Assembly: GCA_963920635.1 (NCBI GenBank) | Contig: OY987301.1 | Coordinates: 46,227,820-46,291,819, forward strand | Origin: Pseudeuparius sepicola | Lineage: Eukaryota > Arthropoda > Insecta > Coleoptera > Anthribidae | Direction: 5' to 3' | Length of the DNA: 64,000 nt | Shown: one piece after another, positions 35,250 through 46,809 of the stretch | Numbering within the stretch: the stretch's first letter is position 1 | Layout of the letters: the number at the start of each line of letters is the position of its first letter | Made by a program: the position numbers and the translations under genes | Notes under the pieces: generated by a model | Told to the model about the DNA's origin: nothing | Seen by the model: the letters and a program-made list of their open reading frames with translations, nothing else | The model's database searches: none

Positions 35250-35640
35250 CTATATGCGAATGGCGTGGGTGAATGTATTCGATTTTGGCATTTCGAACAC
35301 GTCGGCCATTGACGAGTCTCGCGAGCTTTGATCAGGACACGAAATTGCCTACCTCGTGAAAATAGGGGCCAAATAAATACGTGGAATCTTTCTTCCCCAG
35401 TCCTGTTTCCGATTCAGACTTTGATTAAAAGCTTGTCTTGGAAATTGGGCTTTTTTTGTCTTTCTTGGAAGTCGAAGAAAAGGTTTTACATTACTACCAA
35501 AGGGCGGGAAACAAAGTATGTAAGTACTAATTTTAATGGGTGGGATAAATTTCCGATCAAAATAGACATTGACGCTTCTCATTGTCGACTCTATTGTATG
35601 AAATGTGAAAATTTTTACACATGAATTTAGAAATTCCTCT
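35250..35640 (+). repeat. Diverged long repeat, copy B
   Basis: Contains GACGAGTCTCGCGAGCTTTG and GACTTTGATTAAAAGCTTGT in the order seen in copy A. It also contains a CATTGTCGACTCTA block that lies upstream in copy A (33632), so the order is partly rearranged or the unit is longer. Confidence 0.6.
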
Positions 35641-36200
35641 AGAGCATCAAGGCCTACTATAAAGACAGGCCCTGGCGCACAAAAAGACGTTACATGTCAT
35701 TTGTCACATAACTGAAAGCGGCAGCTTGGGTTTTGAGAAGTTTTCAATGTTTAAAGTGTTTTTAAACGTATTAGTTTCTATTTTAGAAACAAGTTTGTGT
35801 CTAGTGCGCGTGTGTCCTGGCGGAGGGGAACCGCCCAGGTGTTATTATTGGCCTCTGGGTGTCTGGGTGGGAGTCGTGCCGTCCAAGAGTATTGGTGCCG
35901 CTCGCACCGACGCGACGCGTTAGCGCTGTTAAGGGAAATTCTCCCCCGAACCACAGAATAGGGAACCCGGAATGGACTATTATGGACATGGGACACTTTT
36001 GGACAGTGGAGCCTGAGACACAGAGGGGTGAACTGATTACGGGAGATTCGCGAGTTCAGACGGTCCGGGTGGCTGGAAGCCGTTCCCGTTGACCACGTTC
36101 GGGTTGTGTATTTATTGTATTCACCATTCACCTTGTGCGAAATAAATCAGTGTTGTAACATACTCGAGGATTTTCGTTGTCGACCTACGCCCTGATAATA
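35640..36200 (+). repeat. Candidate solo LTR, about 35814-36190
   Basis: A GC-rich block begins TGTCCTGGCGGAGGGGAACC in AT-rich surroundings. It carries a late AATAAA (36141) followed by a T/G-rich stretch, and ends near GACCTACGCCCTGATA. This composition resembles the LTR of a Ty3/gypsy element, but no TG...CA boundary, target duplication or second copy is visible, so it is a guess. Confidence 0.3.
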
Positions 36201-36639
36201 ATATGGTCTTTCACGCTGCCGATCAACTGAGACCTCGTCAATATTTACGGTACTGAGGTTAGTTTTCATTTTTATTTCTCGTAAAAAATAACCTAAATAC
36301 CAAATATTGGGTCTGTTTATACATATTACAAAAGCCAGGAAGACAAATGTGTTGTGGGAGGAAAATACCTATAGAGAATATCACCTAAGCTAAAGGAACA
36401 ATTTTTGAGAATGTGCCAAAATATTGTGAGTGCAGTGCCGTTTAACTCTCAGCCTAAAACAGCTGAGGCAGGTTGAAAATTTTGAAAAAACAATTAGAGA
36501 AAGCTTGAATGCACAAAACCAATAATGTAATAGATGATAGATGAAAGAAAACTTGCCAAATTGTTACGAAATTTGTTTTTTTCTACTTATCTCCAAAAAT
36601 GCCTTTCATTATATACGACTAAGTTGGTCACGTGACTAC

Positions 36640-37470
36640 GCGATTATGCGTTAGCGCCGTGGCCTGTCTGTATCGTTGGCCTCGCTAGAGCATTTAATGA
36701 CGCATGCGTTCTTGTATTCCCACAATAAATGTGTCAATTTTGGGCACTTAAACATTGAAACTTGTTTTAGAAGTTGGAGTCGAACATAAACTGGAAAGGT
36801 TTCATTGATTTTTCAATTGAAGTTCTAGTTCTGAAGCAAACTCTGAATAGATAATTGTAGTCATATGGTTTTATGCATAAAGAACCTTGAGTATAACACT
36901 TTGGTTCTACCTGAAACTTATGTTTATATTTTGTCAAAAATCTTTTACTCCATGAAAAGAGTATACCATATACCGGGTGGGGCAAAAGTCAGTTAACGCT
37001 ATCAAAAATAGTCACGTGCAAGTTTGCCGCGTCTCCAAGGAAATATGTTCTGCTCAGTGAGGGGCAAATGTAAGGCATGCACTTTTCTGTATCTACTTAT
37101 TAAAATAAACAAATTTTTTTAAATCTGGTTGTTTTAGACAGTTTTAAACGGTTAACTGACTTTTGCTCCACCCTGTAGATAAACAAAATGCAAATTTTCT
37201 TTTGTTGTCACTTCCGATCTATGGAATTAAGAGAATAATTTCCTTATTTTACACATAGGTTTTTAAAATATAATAAAGCTTTCCTAGTAACTTGAGAGCC
37301 AACAACTAGTATCTCTAATGAGTTCTATTCATATTTTCACCTTCGTGTTAAAAGTTGTACAAGAAATCCTAAATAAATATACAATGAATTATCTACATTT
37401 CGCACCTTTAGAGATGATAAATAAATAAACAGACTATCTTGCTTTGAAAACATATATTATACATAAATAT
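36640..37470 (+). repeat. Diverged long repeat, copy C
   Basis: Matches copy A from AAACTTGTTTTAGAAGTTGG through CCTAAATAAATATA and CTACATTTCGCACCTT. It is interrupted by the MITE at 36973-37175. Confidence 0.65.
36973..37175. mobile_element. 203-bp MITE inserted in copy C
   Basis: The left end CCGGGTGGGGCAAAAGTCAG and the inverse of the right end (CAGGGTGGAGCAAAAGTCAG) match, and both are flanked by TA. Non-coding. Confidence 0.9.
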
Positions 37471-37479
37471 TATTTTAGT

Positions 37480-39660
37480 CGTGAGCTTCAGCATTTCTGT
37501 CACGTCCCTTTCTCATGAGTGTCGAGATTTTTGAATTGACATGCGAGTAACAACGAAATAAGTAAGCTACTAATATCTAATGAAGTTCTGGCTTTTGAAA
37601 CTACAAAAGTATATAGTTTCATTTTAATGGAATCTACAAAAAAAAACACATTAAAACTTTTATAGTAAATGAGGCTCCCCTAAAAGATAAAATACTTTGT
37701 GGAATGGGCTGGGTTCATTTATTTGCATTTTTACATAAATACCATTATGAAATAATAATAATAATATTTAGGTATATCTGAAATTAATTTTCGATGGGCA
37801 TTGGAAGTTGCCGCGTTAAAGTAAAAAGATCGTAGTATCTAAAAAATCAATTTTATTATTTTTCAAACCGTTAAAATCGCAATGAAATTGAATCTATATT
37901 ATTTCAGTCTGAAAGTAAATTGTCATAATTTTACACGTCAATAAAAATAAAAATTGCTTTTATAATATCTATCTCCATTGTAATAAAAGCGGGTAATGCC
38001 ATTATTTTAACAATAATAATTTTTAATTAAAAAATAAATTAAGTTTTTGCTTTTTTATTGCAGTTTTGGTTAACCTCGCCAACATATTTGAAGTGTTTTC
38101 TAAAACACATTGAAACTGAACTGATGTCAGTTTCTTGTGTTGGCCTACTTTTCTCCTAATCTATTTTCGAAAAAAGCATATAATATATTATTAAATCGTG
38201 GTGTAATTACATAGTTACGATGCATTATTAAACCAATTTAAAATTGGCGTTTCTTTTTCTAAACTATGCAAACAACCGGTTATTACGAAAGCAATCAGCC
38301 CGAATTAATGGGAAAATATTTTAATATTCCAATCTGTTATTATCCCCAACAAAGTATGTAATGATGAACACCACAGTCATTATTAAATATTATAAAGCAC
38401 AATCAATAATAATGGGAAACCAGTTTGCGAGTGTTGGTCGTTGCATCGAAGGGATTATACTTTGTGAAACAATTTTGTATGCGCTCTTACTGCTATTGAC
38501 TCACATTAAATGGAAATTTTCACTTTTCAGCGGAATGGCGGGTAATGGGCCGGCACCTCGACTCGAATTTATGCTAAAAAGGCCATTACGGGTTCTTTCT
38601 CAGACTTTTATTAAATCGTTGGAAATTGTCTTTTAAGGAAGCCCATTTTCTGTAGACAGATAGATGACTCTTACTAAGTTTTCAAAAGAGTTCATCTGGC
38701 ACTTTCCAGTTTTTTCTTGATATTTCGAAATAAGTTACAAAATATTTAAACTTTCGTAAACGTTGCTTGCAAAATTGTAACAAAAGAATTGGGAAACAGA
38801 AAATTTCCTTTGCGAAAACAACCCTTTTTGATATAATAATAATAATTAATGATATGTCGCAGAAAAACTATGTTTTCTCTTTAGAATTACAAGGTGCTGT
38901 CTAAATACTCAGTTTGTGGTAGATATTCCAAATCAAAAAATTGCCTCGGTCAAGATCTTTTTCTTCAATGGAACCGTCATGTATAGTATGTACTAAGCGA
39001 CTAAAGGTAAATTTTACTGCAATTGTGAAAATTGTTGCACTTTCAATAATAATCGAAATATTGTCCCTTCTGTAATTTTAAAGGATTTTAGCTTTGTTAT
39101 GAGTAGGGACAAAAATATTTTAGAAACTACTAAAATATTTTAGTCTCTTGGAACTAAAAGTTGCACGCCACCTCTTAAAATGAGGGAGTAAAGTGCATGT
39201 TTCCCTGCAAAAAATATATTTTTAGGTTGTCATAATGTTATCAAATGTATTGGGACAACTAAAATGCTTTTTTAGAGCAGAAAATTGCTGCTCATTTTGT
39301 ATAATATCTGCAACAAAGTTACTAATTGGACACCCCTGTAATTCCGAAGAGAAATTTCTGTGGAGTTTTGCTATAGCTTCCAAAAAGGGTTATTTTCTCT
39401 AAGCAAGTTACACATTTATTAATTTTTTGGGCGCTTTGAATATGAAACTCGAATATTATGGTTGAAATAGATTTTTTAAAATAATTATAATAATATTTCA
39501 GCGTTTATTGTGTTGTTCTCTGGGCTACCCTTATAAGTATAATGTCTTTATCGTAAAACTCTGCTTACCTCAAAACAAAAGTTACTCTATTATCGCACTC
39601 ATATTTTGTAAAATCAAACGACTTCTTATCAAATAAGAATGAATTTTTGTACCTGTAATT
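37480..39660. other. Intergenic; candidate regulatory patch 38220-38640
   Basis: No gene. The 91-codon frame at 38361-38636 has no family resemblance. The patch contains several AT-core homeodomain-type words (CCGAATTAATGGG, GGCCATTACGGG) in a GC-richer context. The remaining DNA is AT-rich and featureless. Confidence 0.35.
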
Positions 39661-39667
39661 ATAAATA

Positions 39668-39726
39668 AAGAGTTGGTTAAGTGCCTAAGGCCCCAGTAGG
39701 AGTCCCGGGTTCGAATCCCAGCTAGA
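39668..39726 (+). pseudogene. tRNA-derived remnant (SINE head or tRNA pseudogene)
   Basis: GTTGGTTAAGTGCCT resembles a D-arm with A box. GGGTTCGAATCCC (39707-39719) is a perfect B box, and CCGGG/CCCAG forms a partial T-stem. The anticodon arm and acceptor stem are not recognisable. Confidence 0.5.
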
Positions 39727-39944
39727 TTGCATTTTCCTTTACCTAATAAGCCTCAAAAACATCACCCTTTACTCTATTATGTTTCAGTAATGTCCAACAG
39801 TCCCAACCCAAACATTTGTATTATTGAATTAATAATAAACGATAGATCTACAATCCGAGTTCGCCAAACAAACGCATTCCCACCATGCATATGCATGCTT
39901 TCTCGGTAGATACGCGACCACGATAAAAGTGGTATAGTTCGGAT

Positions 39945-40460
39945 TATGCATATCATTTTACACAATTGGGGCGTTCCGAATATAATATTTATTTTTTATT
40001 TTTTTTATCCATACATCGTTGTACTTTTAAATTTTATTGGGGGGGGGGATGGCCCGGACTTGGCTAAAATCAGGCCAGAACCAGGTCGAACTGCGTTTAA
40101 ACCTACTCCACACACCGCATACTGTCACGAGTGTTGGCGTTGGCCTATTATTAGTCTGATTGGAGTCATTCAAAACACTCTATCTGTGGCTAATGCGACA
40201 TCCATAATGCCATGGGCAGTATTAACGCCACCGGGCCCCAGATTTATGCGCGTTTTATCAATTACATTGTTTGAACAGGTGCCCGAGGGACGTCCATCCG
40301 GTTTGTTGGTTCTGTATATTAATAATCATAAGCGTTTCGAAATTATTTAGCGGGAAGACGAGGGTTCCGGTACGGAGAGGGCCCGTGGAATGCTTTTAAG
40401 TAGTGCAGCCTTGAACTTGCCCGTAATTGGTTGGTGTTCCAAGGCCAACGAGATCCAAAG
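39945..40460. other. GC-richer island, candidate regulatory element
   Basis: A 134-codon frame (39946-40350, +) runs through it but shows no domain and starts in a poly-T/poly-G context. Words such as CCATAATGCCATGGGCAG and CTAATGCG, together with CpGs, suggest non-coding conserved DNA rather than protein. Undecided. Confidence 0.3.
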
Positions 40461-40713
40461 ATTGAGTAGATTTTAATGATAAAACCATGCCGTGCTATCT
40501 GGCTGTAGATCTTAATCATACACTGAGGTGGTATAAAGGAAACATTTGGTTTGAATGACGAACAGGATAAAATCAGTGAATATATTTTTTAAGAGAACAA
40601 AGTTAACGTTTGACTTGAAAAAACAAGTAAAATTGTTAATCTTTTTTCTTCTTTTTGGACTCTTAGACACTGAGAACCATTTCCGATTTTCTTACGCGTT
40701 GGATACACATATA

Positions 40714-41419
40714 CAGGGTGAGTCACATCTAAAGGCAGAGCCGAAAACATAAGGTAGAATTCGCTAAAATAAGCACATATGGTTAATAAACAATAGCTCA
40801 AAAACGCTTGGTTCTCCATATACAGCGTGTTGAAACTTTTCCAAACATTTTTTAATTTTTTTCTAGCCCGTTTAGGAATTATTTTATACATATTATGGGT
40901 CATTTTCTGCAATAATTTGGCCCTGTTCAGATGAGCAGCGGCGTAGATACAATTAATTTTATTTTAAATGCCAGCATAATCACCTTGGCACTAGTTTAAA
41001 AAATCCGAAATTACGAAGAAACTGTACCAGAAATAAAAAAATACCAAGAGGCGCTTTTTGTTCCAAATTGAATGGGCTATCCAAAAAAGGCAAAATTTTT
41101 GGTTTTGCACAGGGCCGTACTACTTTTTTTCTACAATTATTTACAGTAACTATTTGTACCTACGCCGCTGATCATCGGAACGGGGTCAAATTATTGCACA
41201 AAATGGCAACCGTCCAGTGCATAATGTGTACCAAATTTGGTTGGAATTCCTAAATGGGCTCGAAAGAAATTAAAAAAATATGTTATTTTTGGAAAAATTT
41301 CAACATGCTGTATATATGGAGAACCAAGCTTTTTTGAGCTAATGTTTATTAAGCATATGTACTTATTTTAGAGTTCTACCTTGTGTTTTCGGCTCTGCCT
41401 TTAGATGTGACTCACCCTG
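40714..41419. mobile_element. 706-bp TIR element, CAGGGTGAGTCACATCT ends
   Basis: CAGGGTGAGTCACATCTAAA at the left and its inverse at the right are flanked by TA. The arms pair for about 150 bases (shared GGCAGAGCCGAAAACA). Further inside, the ends of a second pair (TTCTCCATATACAGC... and its inverse) are also inverted. Non-coding. Confidence 0.9.
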
Positions 41420-41945
41420 TATATATATACTTAAGAGTATCTGTAAAAAAACAATAAAGTTATAATTATTATTCTATACTAAAACGCATTAAGAATCTCA
41501 TTTAAAAACCATTCTGTATACACATCGTCTGTCAGCTTATGGGAATTCTACTTTAAGCCTGATCACAGGGAGTGGGGCATATATAAAACAGAATGAGAAA
41601 AGCAAAACGGGGTATTTATACATCAAAGCGAAATGCACAGCTGGCAACAACTAACTGCGTTGTTGCAGCAGTTAATAAACAGGATGTTTTAATTAAGATA
41701 ATCTTAGCCTTGCCATTGCGTTTGATTAATTGTTATTTTAAGCCAGAAAGAAGTGAAATTGAAGAAGCGTGTACCAATGAGTTATTTTGTTTTCGGGCCA
41801 TATTCGTTGGCGGACCAGTTTCTTTGTTTTTATCAATTCGTGGAAAGTAACTGAATCATTTTTCAGTTACTTACCTTACTTACTATTATTCAGCATCCGA
41901 TTTTTTTTACTGTAAAGCTATTGTTTTGCAATATATCCATTAATT
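41420..41945. other. Intergenic; candidate regulatory patch 41580-41850
   Basis: An 85-codon frame (41593-41850) overlaps a patch with TTAATTAAG and TTGATTAATTG words. No protein family was recognised. Confidence 0.3.
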
Positions 41946-42058
41946 ACGAAAAAGGTTGTGGGGAAACTCGAAGTGGTCCATTGTTAAATTATGAAGATAT
42001 AATTCAAAGTCTTGAACCACAATAATATAATCTAGTATATAAGTATATAAAATTGTGT

Positions 42059-42096
42059 AAAGTCACTAGTTTCGGCTTTAAGCCATCATCAGACCA
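42059..42096 (-). ncRNA. Hammerhead-like motif, left arm (minus strand)
   Basis: On the minus strand CTGATGA, a stem II (GGCT pairs AGCC, with one bulged base before it) and GAAA are intact. After GAAA comes C-TA-G-T-G, which gives G at the cleavage position where A, C or U is needed, so it is predicted inactive. Confidence 0.5.
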
Positions 42097-42247
42097 TATT
42101 TTTATATGGTTCACAAATAAAATGAAGTTGTAAAGTCAATATAATATTATATTGACTATTGACTATTGACTATTGGCTATTGAATATAATATTATATCGA
42201 CTTTACCACTTCATTTTATTTGTGAACCATATAAAAATAAGGTCTGA

Positions 42248-42284
42248 TTGTCTGATGATGGCTTAAAGCCGAAACTAGTTACTT
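42248..42284 (+). ncRNA. Hammerhead-like motif, right arm (plus strand)
   Basis: CTGATGA (42252-42258), stem II GGCT/AGCC and GAAA (42271-42274) are intact. C-TA-G-T-T follows, giving an allowed U at the cleavage position. Stem I is disturbed by an 8-base duplication (TGATTGTC) just upstream. A self-cleaving dimer is possible but untested. Confidence 0.5.
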
Positions 42285-42368
42285 TATACAATTTTATATA
42301 CTTATATACTAGATTATATTATTGTGGTTCAAGACTTGAATTATATCTTCATAATTTATCCATTAATT

Positions 42369-43710
42369 GTTTTTTATATTTCTTATCCTCCTATTTAAAG
42401 TCTTATTTTCTATTGTCGTTTTAAGGTCATTTAAATAAATTTGCAAGTAACGATTCGTGATGAACTACACGTGTAGGTATACATAGTTAACGAATTGTGC
42501 CCATTACTTTGTAGAGCGAGCAATATTTTGAAACATATCATTGTTTTCTGTTTAATCGATACCTAACTAACAGTGTTATCCGATATTTCTGTATTTTACG
42601 TTATGCGTAGATCTATATGCTATATATACAGGGTGGACCCAGATGGACTATACGATAGTTGTAAAAGACAAAAAAGTCGAGTTGAAACTTGAGCTTTGGG
42701 GATCAGCCTTGCTTGATTAGAAACTAAACTTCCTTTTTCTTGAGAGATATCGAAAAAATTTATTATAAAAAGTTGTTCATAACACAAATCTAAGTTCCCG
42801 TACCAAATTTTAAAACAATCGGCATACTTTGATGTTTTCAATTTTTTCCATTTTTGCGGTTTTAGCGCAAATCAAGTACATTTTTCGATAAATTTTATCA
42901 GAAAAAATCATTCAGAATGCAAATTTAAGGCCCTGTACTCAATTTTAAAATAATCGGCATACTTTGATTTCTTTCCAAAAAATCAAGGCGAAATTTGAAA
43001 AAAAAGTATAACGATTGAAAAAATTAAAAAAATTTTTGAAGGTAACCAGGCCTTATAATGTTTTTAATTAAAGCTAAAAAAAAACTGTATTAAACTTTTT
43101 TCTAAAATAACAGCCTTCTGACTTACAGGGTGATTGAAAGCCGGTGAGTTCAGAAATGGCTAAATTAAAATGTTATCGCCCTGACGCCCTGTAAATCGGA
43201 GAGCAGTACCTAGTTCACAGAAAAAAATTTTTTATTCTGCTTCATGAGGTCTGGCGACCTGCAAAAATAACAGTTTTCAATTTTTTTCATCAAAATTCGA
43301 AAGCCAAGTCGATATATGAAGAAAGTAGAGAAACAAAAAAAGTTGTACTATTAATTGTTTAATTTGAGAAACGTAAATTTAATTGGATGTAAAGCAACTC
43401 CTAGCCGCTAACTACCATCCAAATTAGTAAAAAGATTTTAGAAATTAATAAAAAAACTTTTTTTTAATAAAGTAAATTTAGCACCCTGTCAGATATTGTT
43501 GTTTTCACAATAAGTCATTTTTGGAAAGCCATTTGGAACCATAACACCCCTGCAACTTTTTTGTATTAATTCATTTTCACCAAACTTTTTTCATATGTGT
43601 TAATTAAAATACATTAAAATCACACCAGTCGTAAGTCATTAAAGTTTTTCGAGATGTCCCGTGTCGTCTGAAGCTTGTGTCGAAGGATTTTATCTCGTTT
43701 CGACGAGATA
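42369..43710. other. Intergenic with TE fragments
   Basis: A terminus CAGGGTGGACCC starts at 42632, with no matching partner found. Two diverged direct copies, at 42793-42835 and 42931-42972, share AATCGGCATACTTTGAT. The rest is AT-rich with homopolymer runs. Confidence 0.45.
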
Positions 43711-43712
43711 TA

Positions 43713-45200
43713 CAGGGTGAGTTTTTTTCGATACCCACTATGGGGATCTCGGAAACTAGCAGAGTTAGAACGAAGGTTAAATGGAGAAAGAATTGCAGTT
43801 TTGAATGCTCAATCTAATGCCCCTTTTGGATTTTTAAAAAAGTTCATGGCTCACTAGATATTTTGGAAAGAGTGATTTTTTGCTATTTCATCAGATCTCT
43901 GTAGCTCCGTTATTTCTGATTATACAGAAAAACTGTAGAGACAAGAATTGTAGATAATTTTGGGCTTAATAAGATAATCTTATCCAATTTTTTATGTTGT
44001 TTGTGATTTTTGAGATATGACATAAACTTGTGTTTTTTAAATGTAAATCATAGTTGGCTGTGGCCTTATAAAATCGGCCATTTTCTGACATTCGAAAGAT
44101 ATAATACTCGGCATAGTTATTATAAAAAATAAAAGAGCTATGGCTAATTTTCTGATATTTTTTATATTTTCTCGTAGTCAGCCGTGGAATATTTTCATAA
44201 TTACGTTCTATTTTATAATTAGACATACTTCAAACTTTCAAATATTTTATTTTTAGCTGGTAACAAAATGTAACAAAATAAAAAAAAATTATCATGATGA
44301 GCTCCACCACATAATTTATTTGCCCGTAAGAAATTACCTAGATCAGCTCTATCCAAATAGTTGGAAACAGACCTATTTCCTTGCAGCCCCGATCCCCCGA
44401 TTTGTCTGTTTTGGATTTCTTTTTGTGGGGAACAGTACAAAATAAAGTATGAGACAATTGCCGAATTAAGAGCAGCTGTTTTAGAAGCAATTGCCAGTAT
44501 TGACAGGCACTCTCTAAGAAAGGCGACAAATTTAATTTTAAAAAGATGCAATATTTGCATAAATAATAATGGTGGATTGTTTGAACACCTTTTTTATTTT
44601 AAAAGGTGACCTTGTAAAATAATAATAATTTGAATTTGAGTTTTTTAATTTTTGTTTTATTTTGATACATTTTGTTACCAGCTAAAAACAAAATATTAGA
44701 AAGTTTGAAGTATGTCTAATTATAAAATAGAACGTAATTATGAAAATATTCCGTGGCTGACTACGTGAAAATTTTAAAAAAATCAGAAAATTAGCCATAG
44801 CTCTTTTATTTTTTATAATAACTATGCCGAGTATTATACATTTGGAAAGCTCAAAAAGTGGCCGATTTTATAAGGCCACAGCCAACTATGATTTACATTT
44901 AAAAAAATACAAGTTTATGTCATATCTCAAAAATCACAAACAACATAAAAAATTGGATTAGATTATCTTATTAAGCTTAGGTTTTCTGTATAATCAGAAA
45001 TAACGGAGCTACAGAGATCTGATGAAATAGCAAAAATCACTCTTTTCAAAATATCTAGTGAGCCATGAACTTTTTTAAAAATCCAAAAGGGGCATTAGAT
45101 TGAGCATTCAAAACTGCAATTCTTTCCCCATTTAACCTTTGTTCTAGCTCTGCTAGTTTCCGAGATCCCCATAGTGGGCATCGCAAAAAAACTCACCCTG
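43713..45200 (+). mobile_element. Tc1/mariner-like element, copy B
   Basis: Same family as 5104-6782: starts CAGGGTGAGTTTTTTTCGAT, ends with the inverse, TA on both sides, and contains the shared GGGGATCTCGGAAAC and CAAAAGGGGCATTA-type strings. Long inverted arms extend to about 44280 and from about 44660. The transposase remnant between them is even shorter than in copy A. Confidence 0.9.
44361..44609 (+). pseudogene. C-terminal remnant of the mariner-like transposase (copy B)
   Basis: Across a frame change near 44440 the blocks PRSPDLSVLDFFLWGTV, then ETIAELRAAVLEAIASI and ILKRCNICINNNGGLFEHL, give the last third of the catalytic domain and the C-terminus. The N-terminal helix-turn-helix and first two catalytic residues are missing. 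Confidence 0.75.
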
Positions 45201-45202
45201 TA

Positions 45203-46499
45203 TTATAGTGTTTCGTGGGTCGTGAGTCGTGAGATATCTCGTGTCTCGCGGCAACTCTAAATGATATACAACTACTTTCTAGGACAACCTGTATTTTTCT
45301 TAATTTTCAGGGGACAAACAAAAAAAAATTCATGTTTCTCAGAAAAACTTGTTTCGCGCTTCGCTAGCAAAAATAATAGCCCCGACCAGCGGCTATTACT
45401 ATTGAAAACTATTTTAAACAAAACTCTTAATGCCATAATCGTTTGCATGCCGTTTTGCATTGTAACTATACAATTTGTACTAATTTTCATTTCTTGATTC
45501 CAGGTAAGCCGTTGTGGCTGCTCGTGCACGCTCCACTGCTTCCTTATGGCGAGGTACGTCATCGGTCACTGTTTGTACAGTGTGTCCCATTTTGCCTGGT
45601 AGAGGAATATTTTTGTAAGTTAGGCGGTTTCTAAAAATGTAAAAAAAATCCATGTAAAGAAAAGTGTATGTACCTTTTTCTGACGAGGAAAATTGTTGAT
45701 CTGGTGCAGAAGTTCGCAAACTTTTAACTTCTGTTATTGGCATGTGCGATATTTCTCAATACCAGAACAAAATCTAAAGCAACCATAATTATTGTTTTTT
45801 TAAGTAAACACCAATTTCAAAAGTTGCATTGTGTAATATCTACTTGGACTTACTACCAATATACGTACTGAGAAAATCGTATAGGTAATTGCTAGATTTT
45901 AACTTGGTTGTAACTAATATGTAATAGAATTTATTAATCACATCATACATAAGCAATTTGTGTCGGTTATCATGGAATCATAATAATATGGTAAGGCTGC
46001 ATAGCTCTCCAGAATAAATTGTTATGGATCACTGTTGGCCATAATGTAGATAATTTTAACATATTGTATCAGAGTAAAATAGAATAGTAATTATAACAGC
46101 ACAGTTTTCGCATCTTAAATTTCTACAAAACTTTGCCTTAAAAATACATACATGTGGATATACACCACTGAAATTGAAAGAGGTTTAGGTACTCTGTTTT
46201 CCATAAAATTTCACTGGGTTTGCATGAACTGTCTTTACTTCCCATTTCTGGCAAAGTCATACCTAATTATAATTCTTAAAGGTTAGGTTTAGACTTATAA
46301 GTAACAATAATGCTGCAACCTCAAAAGTAGACCCGCAACGAGAGAATTTTGTACTTCCGTTCTGTATATCCACTTATGCAGGCGTACAAATAAAAATTAT
46401 CTCAAATTCAAAATACATGTTAATGCAAAATTCAATATTCAACCATAAAGTATACACTGAGTGTCAACGGTTTACCGGACCTCGAAAACTATTTTGCTG
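45203..46499. other. Intergenic; possible small exon 45505-45551
   Basis: TTTCATTTCTTGATTCCAG is a strong acceptor. 47 bases later GCGAG/GTACGT is a fair donor. The enclosed frame is open in two phases. There is no protein match. A TE-end fragment (CAGTGTGTCCCA) lies at 45580. Confidence 0.2.
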
Positions 46500-46809
46500 G
46501 GAAATTCGCTTTGCAAGCCTCTTTTCATGCTTCCCATAAACCGAGACGCACTGTACCATTCCCATTGTTCACATTTTGCTCAATTGTGGCCCTTAAGGAA
46601 ATCGGGCGCAAGGGTCGGCGTTCGCTATAGAGTTGTGACTTGTCCCTCTCTGTACCTAAGCTCGGAGGGTTCGAAGGTCCTCAGTTCGGTAAGAAACTTC
46701 GCAACTGTTTGTGCGTAAAGTCGAAAAGTTTTCGCTACGCTTCGGCGTGATTTGTGTTTTAATAAGGGATGTGTTCGCCAAATTGTGAAGTCGATATCGT
46801 TTAATTTAG
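46500..46809 (+). other. CpG-containing segment ending in a strong splice donor
   Basis: GC-richer than its surroundings. It holds TCAGTT (46681), an insect initiator-like word, and ends TTTAG/GTGAGTTA at 46809. A non-coding first exon of a gene beyond the window is conceivable. No TATA box or downstream element was found at the expected spacing. Confidence 0.25.

Larger units (their letters stand above)
41934..42368. mobile_element. Palindromic PLE-tail insertion with 12-bp target duplication
   Basis: The insertion (41946-42356) is flanked by identical 12-base copies of TATCCATTAATT (41934-41945 and 42357-42368). Inside, two inverted arms (41986-42155 and about 42182-42356) carry the same retroelement tail, each with a hammerhead-like motif. 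They are joined at a short centre with four TATTGAC-type repeats (42150-42180). No coding sequence remains. Tail-to-tail inverted copies are known from Penelope-like elements. Confidence 0.8.

Noticed and set aside
39946..40350. 134-codon plus-strand frame as a gene
   Set aside because: Starts in poly-T/poly-G, no domain or known family, codon use not convincing; kept only as a possible regulatory island.
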